Part shown: in pieces, positions 59,846-64,000 of the stretch
Position numbering within the stretch: the stretch's first letter is position 1
Layout: every line of letters begins with the position of its first letter
IMG/VR virus record: IMGVR_UViG_3300037587_000516
Coordinates: 23,127-87,126 of that record
Direction: 5' to 3' (one strand)
Source: a virus
Length of the DNA: 64,000 bases
Notes under the pieces: model-generated
What the model saw: the letters and a program-made list of their open reading frames with translations, nothing else
Databases searched by the model: none
What the model was told of the DNA's origin: nothing
Program-made: the position numbers and the translations under genes

Positions 59846-60219
59846 AGTGTATAAATTAATTGGACACAGAAGTTACATATGTTCGTTAGTATTTAGACAT
59901 AAAGAACAACACCTCGATATGCAGTATTCTGTTGTCTATTCATCCCAAAGAACGGAGAGGTTCCATTCTGGGCTCAAATTCACCAATTATTATAAGATCC
60001 CGGCCTAGTATCGGCACACAGATGCTCCAAAATCGTTCGAGGATTGGATCTAAGGGCTTTTTAGGCAAAATGTGACCCTATGTATGGCTTGTGGTGTAAA
60101 ACTCGTACACGGCGGCCTGGGCAGTGCGCCCAAACCTCATAAAATTAAAATGTAGTGGATTTTTGAGCATAAAAATACAACGGTGTATTAATTAGCCCGG
60201 CATTATGTTGGTATATTTA
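59846..60219. other. Gene-free stretch between convergent genes (374 bp)
   Basis: No credible ORF or tRNA. Possible structure: ACAACA and TGTTGT arms around a GATATGCAGTATTC core near 59908-59938, and a TGGGC/GCCCA hairpin near 60118-60132. No clear terminator with a T run was found. Could hold an origin, a packaging site or a small RNA. Confidence 0.5.
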
Positions 60220-60471
60220 CTAGTATTTCTTGTAACCAGCATCTCTAATTGCTTGACGGCGAGCTTTTGTTTGTTTTTTGCGATCTTCAGCGTCAGGATC
60301 ACTAGCTAGATCTCGCTTACTCATCGCTTTTTGCATTTCTGCAAGCTTAGAGTGGGTCTTTTCTTGGCGCTCTTTTTTAGTTCCCTTTAAGTATTCATGA
60401 TCTACTGGCTTTTTTTTCTTTTCTTCTTCAATGTAAGTCCCTCTTAATTTGGACCATTTTACTTTGGGCAT
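60220..60471 (-). CDS. Basic, highly charged protein (83 aa)
   Basis: ATG at 60471 (MPKVKWSKLRGTYIEE) after AAAGGATATGAG is preferred over 60504. Lys/Arg/Glu-rich helix throughout (KKERQEKTHSKLAEMQK). Possibly nucleic-acid binding; not recognised. A late-type promoter lies 64 bases upstream. Confidence 0.6.
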   Translation of the reverse strand: MPKVKWSKLRGTYIEEEKKKKPVDHEYLKGTKKERQEKTHSKLAEMQKAMSKRDLASDPDAEDRKKQTKARRQAIRDAGYKKY

Positions 60472-60534
60472 CTCATATCCTTTTAAAAATCTATATATTA
60501 TCACTTCGTCAAGGCATTGGTTGTTGTTCAGCCT

Positions 60535-60550
60535 TATATATAGTTGTTAG
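60535..60550 (-). promoter_or_regulatory. Late-type promoter motif, copy 6
   Basis: On the - strand: CTAACAACTATATATA, between the genes at 60471 and 60564. Confidence 0.6.
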
Positions 60551-60563
60551 AAGTATCGTAGTA

Positions 60564-60677
60564 TTAGGGCAAACGAAGAGCATTGCAGATCCTCTCAAAC
60601 TCTTTTAGCTCTTCTGGCGTCATGTCTTCTGGTCGTTTTACCTGTGATTTCGTGGGCTTATCTGAGTTTTCGCTCAC
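60564..60677 (-). CDS. Small charged peptide (37 aa)
   Basis: GTG at 60677 overlaps the stop of the preceding gene as GTGA. Reads MSENSDKPTKSQVKRPEDM then a helix (TPEELKEFERICNALRLP). Not recognised, but the coupling supports it. Confidence 0.5.
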   Translation of the reverse strand: MSENSDKPTKSQVKRPEDMTPEELKEFERICNALRLP

Positions 60678-60928
60678 TTCTGGTCTTCTCTCAGCGTTAC
60701 ATTTCCATATACTGGGCAGTATTCTTTGTGTAGGTTGTTATTGCTATCAGCAATTTGCCCACCACATTCACACCTTGGCCCAACCTCAGGCTTTGATATT
60801 GCTAGCTCATATCCAATCCACGCATCTAATGTGTCGTTGGTCCCGGCAGGAAGGGGACTTGGCTTTGCTGTCTCTTTTGGTAGAAGAGTTCCTCCCCAAA
60901 AGTCAGCTAAATCTATGTCATCACTCAT
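60674..60928 (-). CDS. Small putative zinc-binding protein (84 aa)
   Basis: ATG at 60928 after TGGAGATTAA. Contains CECGG and a later C in KEYCPVYG, a possible zinc knuckle, plus DIDLADFWGGTLLPKE. Not recognised. Confidence 0.6.
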   Translation of the reverse strand: MSDDIDLADFWGGTLLPKETAKPSPLPAGTNDTLDAWIGYELAISKPEVGPRCECGGQIADSNNNLHKEYCPVYGNVTLREDQK

Positions 60929-61006
60929 TTAATCTCCATTCCACGTTGTGTTCCGGTTAGTCGGATTTACTTCGTAATCCTCCCAATGCCGACTAATCGT
61001 ATACAT
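60929..61006 (-). CDS. Possible micro-ORF (25 aa)
   Basis: ATG at 61006 to TAA at 60929-60931, which directly abuts the next ATG. It fills the gap between two genes exactly. An inverted repeat of about 10 bp (60955-60964 with 60989-60998) lies inside it, so it may instead be a structured leader. RBS weak. Confidence 0.35.
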   Translation of the reverse strand: MYTISRHWEDYEVNPTNRNTTWNGD

Positions 61007-61017
61007 TGGACCCGCGA

Positions 61018-61167
61018 CTATTTTTTAACCCTTCGCGCCTTTACTTTACGCTTCCTTGTGATATTTCTATCATGAATGACATCTTGTAGTGCATCAATTA
61101 GTATATCCGGAGAAAGGGGAGCCCGCGCCAATTGTTCCTCTTTTGATAATTTGGGTTTTTTCTTCAT
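61018..61167 (-). CDS. Small basic protein (49 aa)
   Basis: ATG at 61167 after TTAGGAGAATAGT, a good RBS. Basic ends (MKKKPKLSKEEQ, RKRKVKARRVKK) around a short helix. Possibly nucleic-acid binding. Divergent from the gene at 61257. Confidence 0.6.
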   Translation of the reverse strand: MKKKPKLSKEEQLARAPLSPDILIDALQDVIHDRNITRKRKVKARRVKK

Positions 61168-61221
61168 ACTATTCTCCTAAGTTGCCTTTAGAATAGCACA
61201 TCCCAAGCATAAAGTCAAGTC

Positions 61222-61250
61222 TTGACAAATACTAAATAGTATGTTAGTAT
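61222..61250 (+). promoter_or_regulatory. Sigma70-like promoter with leaderless start
   Basis: TTGACA at 61222-61227, 17 bp spacer, TAGTAT at 61245-61250, and the ATG at 61257 seven bases after the -10. No Shine-Dalgarno is present, so the transcript is expected to start at the AUG. Confidence 0.6.
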
Positions 61251-61256
61251 AGTGGT

Positions 61257-61505
61257 ATGAATGAATTTGAATATAAAGGCAAGACCGTTAGACAGATGTA
61301 CGACTCAACTACAGAGAGATACTCATATATATGCGATGGTAAGTTGCTAAAAACGATACGTGAATTGGAAATCCACATACAACCCAGCTACTTAGCGCAA
61401 TCTAATAAGAAGAAGCCCGCGAAGAGCGGTAAGAAAAAACAGGGGATGCCGGATAAGGGCAATCCCCAGGAACCTTTTCTACGCTTGGTAGATAGGCAAA
61501 AATAG
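61257..61505 (+). CDS. Small basic protein from a leaderless promoter (82 aa)
   Basis: N-terminal beta/helix domain (YKGKTVRQMYDSTTERYSYI) and a Lys-rich tail (NKKKPAKSGKKKQG). Not recognised. A - strand reading frame overlaps its last 104 bases. Confidence 0.6.
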   Translation: MNEFEYKGKTVRQMYDSTTERYSYICDGKLLKTIRELEIHIQPSYLAQSNKKKPAKSGKKKQGMPDKGNPQEPFLRLVDRQK

Positions 61506-61611
61506 AGGTCTCTAGCGTTTTATACCTGCTATAACCTCTCCGAGTTACGCCCATGCCCTGAACATAACCAGTGTGGTAACCGAAATCACCATGGGGGCCG
61601 GGCATCAGCAT
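61402..61611 (-). CDS. Possible small Gly/Tyr-rich protein (69 aa), antisense overlap
   Basis: ATG at 61611 after TTTTGGGAAT. The part outside the overlap (MLMPGPHGDFGYHTGYVQG) looks protein-like, and a late-type motif lies 23 bases upstream, but the second half is antisense to the gene at 61257. Uncertain. Confidence 0.35.
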   Translation of the reverse strand: MLMPGPHGDFGYHTGYVQGMGVTRRGYSRYKTLETSIFAYLPSVEKVPGDCPYPASPVFSYRSSRASSY

Positions 61612-61633
61612 ATTCCCAAAAGTTATTCGGATG

Positions 61634-61649
61634 TATATTTAGTTGTTAG
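61634..61649 (-). promoter_or_regulatory. Late-type promoter motif, copy 7
   Basis: On the - strand: CTAACAACTAAATATA. Its TAA doubles as the stop codon of the TM peptide gene at 61639-61773. Confidence 0.6.
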
Positions 61650-61773
61650 AACAGAACATTGTTGCGAATACTGCACATAGTGCAAATACAAAGACCTCTC
61701 CAGGAGCTACCGCAGCGCATATAGCAACCGCCCCCCAAATCCCAAACACCGCTATTCCTGATCCTATTGTCAT
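61639..61773 (-). CDS. Hydrophobic membrane peptide (44 aa)
   Basis: ATG at 61773 after TTGGAGGTAAATAG, a strong RBS. Almost wholly hydrophobic (GIAVFGIWGAVAICAAVAP, FVFALCAVFATMF) with two likely short TM segments. Follows the secreted protein gene without a gap. Confidence 0.65.
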   Translation of the reverse strand: MTIGSGIAVFGIWGAVAICAAVAPGEVFVFALCAVFATMFCSNN

Positions 61774-61968
61774 CTATTTACCTCCAAGTAGTTGTTTTTT
61801 ATTAAGAATACAGTGAGGTAATAACATAGCTCTAGGAAACGTGGTCCTAGTCGTGCACTTTACATAATACTGCTGGCATTCTAAAATGCCCTTATCTGGT
61901 GCTTTGCTGTATGCACTTACCCCAGGACTTGCACATAACATTGCTATTGCTAATACTAGTTCTGACAT
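61774..61968 (-). CDS. Exported Cys-containing protein (64 aa)
   Basis: Signal peptide (ELVLAIAMLCASPGVSA, cleavage probably after VSA). The mature part is short with three Cys (ILECQQYYVKCTT, PHCILNK), suggesting a disulfide-bonded periplasmic peptide. Coupled to its neighbours. Confidence 0.6.
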   Translation of the reverse strand: MSELVLAIAMLCASPGVSAYSKAPDKGILECQQYYVKCTTRTTFPRAMLLPHCILNKKQLLGGK

Positions 61969-62154
61969 CTATTCCTTCTTTCCGCATGTCGCGTGATAAT
62001 CTAAGCTATTGTTTTTAGTGAACTTCTTAAGATGCCACTGCTTGCCATACAGCGTTGTGCATCTCTTAGAGGCCTGTGAGCACATCTTTAGATCTAGCAC
62101 GACCCACGGCATGGAGGACAGGTTAATTAGTATGGCGGCTGCACAGCTGATCAT
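61969..62154 (-). CDS. Exported Cys-containing protein (61 aa)
   Basis: ATG at 62154 overlaps the stop of the lipoprotein gene (ATGA), with GGAG 8 bases upstream. Hydrophobic N-terminus (ISCAAAILINLSSM), then a basic region with three Cys (KMCSQASKRC, YHATCGK). Periplasmic location inferred. Confidence 0.55.
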   Translation of the reverse strand: MISCAAAILINLSSMPWVVLDLKMCSQASKRCTTLYGKQWHLKKFTKNNSLDYHATCGKKE

Positions 62155-62495
62155 TTTGGACACTCCATTTCTTTTTTTAGGTTCATTCTATTGTGAATTT
62201 CCGCCACATAATCGAATCGGGTCCACCCATAACATTGTAATGAATTCACGCAGTTATCCTTATCAAACACATCGCAGACTACTGAAATTGTGCATTTTTC
62301 TAATCCTCTCTCATTTCCTTTTTTCCATGTGTGAATGTGACCAGCCCAATGCCTAAAGCATTTGTTTAGGTATTTCTCAGCAGCGGGTCTCGAGGCTTGA
62401 ACTTTTTGTTCTAGTATTTTATTGTCCGCCAGTATGTCCTCAGCACTTGGAGAGCACCCAACCAGCAATAATGACAGTAATATTAAATACTTCAT
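62151..62495 (-). CDS. Lipoprotein (114 aa)
   Basis: ATG at 62495 after AAAGGAGATTAT. Lipobox in MKYLILLSLLLVGCSPS (Cys14). The mature domain is charged with several Cys (KCFRHWAGHIH, KCTISVVCDVF, NCVNSLQCYG), probably disulfide-bonded in the periplasm. Heads a - strand run of exported proteins. A candidate envelope or superinfection factor; function unknown. Confidence 0.7.
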   Translation of the reverse strand: MKYLILLSLLLVGCSPSAEDILADNKILEQKVQASRPAAEKYLNKCFRHWAGHIHTWKKGNERGLEKCTISVVCDVFDKDNCVNSLQCYGWTRFDYVAEIHNRMNLKKEMECPK

Positions 62496-62572
62496 ATAAT
62501 CTCCTTTGTATATAACCACACTACCATACTAGTGTATTAAAAGCAAGGGCTATTTAAAAAAATATATGGGGC

Positions 62573-62601
62573 TTGACATTTTAATAAGGCTGTGCTACAG
62601 T
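62573..62601 (+). promoter_or_regulatory. Sigma70-like promoter
   Basis: TTGACA at 62573-62578, 17 bp spacer, TACAGT at 62596-62601. Predicted start near 62608, then AAGGAG and ATG at 62622. Divergent to the lipoprotein gene at 62495. Confidence 0.65.
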
Positions 62602-62621
62602 ATTAGTATAAGGAGTAAGTT

Positions 62622-62816
62622 ATGAAAAAGATAATATTGTTTTCCCAGACCTACTGTGTTGAATCATTGAATGACCTTCAGCGCGATATAGTTGAGTCGT
62701 TAGACCCAAGATTCAACGATACAGTGAATTATCTGCCAGAAGGTGAGCACGGGCTCATTCCCGGCACATTTAAAGTAACGATGGAATGGACTCCTGACGA
62801 AGATGGGGATAACTAG
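62622..62816 (+). CDS. Small protein of unknown function (64 aa)
   Basis: ATG after AAGGAGTAAGTT. Begins MKKIILFSQTYCVESLND and ends acidic. Not a clear signal peptide. First gene of a + strand run of membrane-linked proteins. Confidence 0.6.
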   Translation: MKKIILFSQTYCVESLNDLQRDIVESLDPRFNDTVNYLPEGEHGLIPGTFKVTMEWTPDEDGDN

Positions 62817-63101
62817 ATGAAAATACTAATGATTTTAATATTGGGCACACTATTAACAGGCTGCGACCCTTATGTTGATAAGTATGGAATAACAGGTGAG
62901 GTTACGGTTAGTGGATTTAATTCTAAAGAAGGCGCAGTAATATCAGTTAGGAGCAAGGCTTTGGTAATATGTAAAAGAAATGGATATACGTCTATCAGAG
63001 AACTTAGTATTGTTACTGTAGGTAATAGCAGTCCAAAGTTTGGCGCGATCTTTATAGGAGAGTGTTATGGGAAAGTGAAGGGTAAAGATGAGAATAATTA
63101 A
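62817..63101 (+). CDS. Lipoprotein (94 aa)
   Basis: Lipobox in MKILMILILGTLLTGCDPY (Cys16, followed by Asp, which can act as an inner-membrane retention signal in enterobacteria). The mature part is beta-rich with two further Cys (VICKRNGY, GECYGK). Not recognised. Confidence 0.7.
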   Translation: MKILMILILGTLLTGCDPYVDKYGITGEVTVSGFNSKEGAVISVRSKALVICKRNGYTSIRELSIVTVGNSSPKFGAIFIGECYGKVKGKDENN

Positions 63102-63303
63102 AGGGTTAGCCGGAATGTTTATTGGGGTGTGTATATCAATCATCATGCCATTCATATTGGCATATACTTGCTATAAGCAAGATAAATGGCCCACAGACGA
63201 AGCATATGTTGAAGAAGCTGGTGGTATTTGTAGAGAACCATTAGCCCCGCCTATGCTAACGGAGGAAGACATGGTACTACTTGAAGAGGATGAGGATATT
63301 TAG
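63088..63303 (+). CDS. Single-TM protein with acidic tail (71 aa)
   Basis: ATG at 63088 within the end of the lipoprotein gene. TM helix (GMFIGVCISIIMPFILAYT) then an acidic soluble part (LTEEDMVLLEEDEDI). Not recognised. Confidence 0.6.
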   Translation: MRIIKGLAGMFIGVCISIIMPFILAYTCYKQDKWPTDEAYVEEAGGICREPLAPPMLTEEDMVLLEEDEDI

Positions 63304-63750
63304 ATGAAACCCTGGTATAGCCAACCTGTTACAGATGAGGACGTCAAAGAAGCCAGGGGCTTCCTAGCCGTATTTGGGGCCAGGCTGCACATCAGACCAG
63401 TTTCGGGTGGAGGCGAAGTCAACGTAGATACTAGGCTAATTACAATATCCCCACTAGAAAAGAAATACATCTCCTCGTTCTGGAGCCTCATTCTACACGA
63501 GCTACAGCACATACTGTGCTTCCAGGCCGGGCTATATAAGAACTTCCATAATTATAAGGAACACCTCACTGCCGCTGAGACGCGCAGGTTCAGGCGCATT
63601 GCGCTTAAGGCAGAACTATTTGTGGATAAACGTGCGGAATTAATGATGATTGACTACTTCCCTGGTGTGCCGTATTGCGGCGTATATAGAAATGCTGGGG
63701 AAATAAAGTGGTTCCGTGAGAACTATTTGGATAAATACTATAAAGGATAA
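63304..63750 (+). CDS. Zincin metallopeptidase-like protein B
   Basis: 148 aa. Zinc site ILHELQHILCF with a likely third ligand Glu in KAELFVDKRAELMM. SGGGEVNVDTRLITIS before it matches the gene at 22306, so the two are paralogues about 41 kb apart. No signal peptide. The ATG follows the preceding stop directly, with GGATATTTAG as a weak RBS. Confidence 0.7.
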   Translation: MKPWYSQPVTDEDVKEARGFLAVFGARLHIRPVSGGGEVNVDTRLITISPLEKKYISSFWSLILHELQHILCFQAGLYKNFHNYKEHLTAAETRRFRRIALKAELFVDKRAELMMIDYFPGVPYCGVYRNAGEIKWFRENYLDKYYKG

Positions 63751-63754
63751 GTGT

Positions 63755-63934
63755 ATGAAAATACTAGAGAATGTAACGACAGTGCTACTTGCCATATTGT
63801 CTGTGGCTTTAATTATGGGAGTCCTTTTTGGTCCTCTGCTAGTGACTCTTTATTTGGGGGATTCAGCCCCTGACTGGCTTGTTCTAGTATCGCTTGGTTG
63901 GGCATTTGTTTTGTCTGGGGCGGTGATGACATGA
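63755..63934 (+). CDS. Small two-TM membrane protein (59 aa)
   Basis: ATG at 63755 after AAAGGATAAGTGT. Two hydrophobic helices (VLLAILSVALIMGVLFGPLL and WLVLVSLGWAFVLSGAVM) separated by GDSAPD. Not recognised. Confidence 0.6.
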   Translation: MKILENVTTVLLAILSVALIMGVLFGPLLVTLYLGDSAPDWLVLVSLGWAFVLSGAVMT

Positions 63935-64000
63935 AATTACGGTGGTATGTAGAAGAAGAATGGAGAGTAACGGGAGATATTAATTGGGATGGGGAGACTT
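63931..64000 (+). CDS. Unknown gene cut by the window end
   Basis: ATG overlaps the previous stop (ATGA). Reads MKLRWYVEEEWRVTGDINW and continues beyond the window. Too short to identify. Confidence 0.5.
   Translation, partial: MKLRWYVEEEWRVTGDINWDGET

Noticed and set aside
60030-60060. GTTCGAG resembling a tRNA T-loop
   Set aside because: No acceptor, D or anticodon arms can be built around it.

Overview
This window is part of the genome of a double-stranded DNA tailed phage. The portal resembles the P22 type and the tail genes resemble tubular/nozzle proteins, so the particle is probably a podovirus. Lipoprotein signals, an SLT transglycosylase and a 3-TM holin with an exported M15 peptidase suggest a Gram-negative host. 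No integrase, repressor, rRNA, tRNA or CRISPR array was seen. The DNA is AT-rich, and genes are packed with many ATGA/GTGA stop-start overlaps.

Layout. (1) Positions 1-27610, + strand: nucleotide metabolism and replication. This block holds a class II (B12) ribonucleotide reductase, a BCS1-like AAA ATPase, a polynucleotide-kinase-like protein, a RecB-like nuclease, an ERF annealing protein, an AEP-type primase fused to a DnaB-like helicase, a nucleotidyltransferase, a family A DNA polymerase with Leu at the Phe762 position, inorganic pyrophosphatase, an SbcD-like phosphoesterase, dUTPase, a secreted ClpP-like protease, three zincins (counting a frameshifted one) and several HNH endonucleases. 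(2) Positions 27584-56253, - strand: the virion block, transcribed right to left. Its order is membrane protein, small and large terminase, portal, small proteins, scaffold, head protein, major capsid, terminator, fibres, LamG protein, neck, a GIY-YIG endonuclease, tail nozzle, and ejection proteins with a transglycosylase and a GNAT protein. (3) Positions 56254-59845, + strand: a lysis and accessory block with holin, M15 endolysin and small membrane proteins. (4) Positions 59846-64000: a mosaic of short genes on both strands, rich in lipoproteins, signal peptides and single-TM proteins, with another zincin.

The most unusual content is a family of fifteen short paralogous genes scattered over the + strand blocks and absent from the virion block. 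Each protein has an FTGI(V/A) head, one or two WYLNG-x-x-HRVDGPA repeats, and a near-constant tail ending in TLGKLIFNEHFKLEE. They sit between unrelated genes with seamless stop-start overlaps. In most copies the codons for the last residues (LEE/LED) form the Shine-Dalgarno sequence of the next gene, so each behaves like a portable translation-coupled cassette.

Two promoter classes are visible. Sigma70-like promoters (TTGACA-like, 17 bp spacer, TATAAT-like) serve + strand genes, some so close to the start codon that the mRNA would be leaderless. A different motif, YTAACAACTAWATATA, occurs seven times, always oriented into - strand genes, and is a candidate late promoter. The two classes meet back to back at 56254-56299. 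A 5' leader of about 160 nt with several hairpins and a terminator precedes the pyrophosphatase gene and may be a regulatory RNA.
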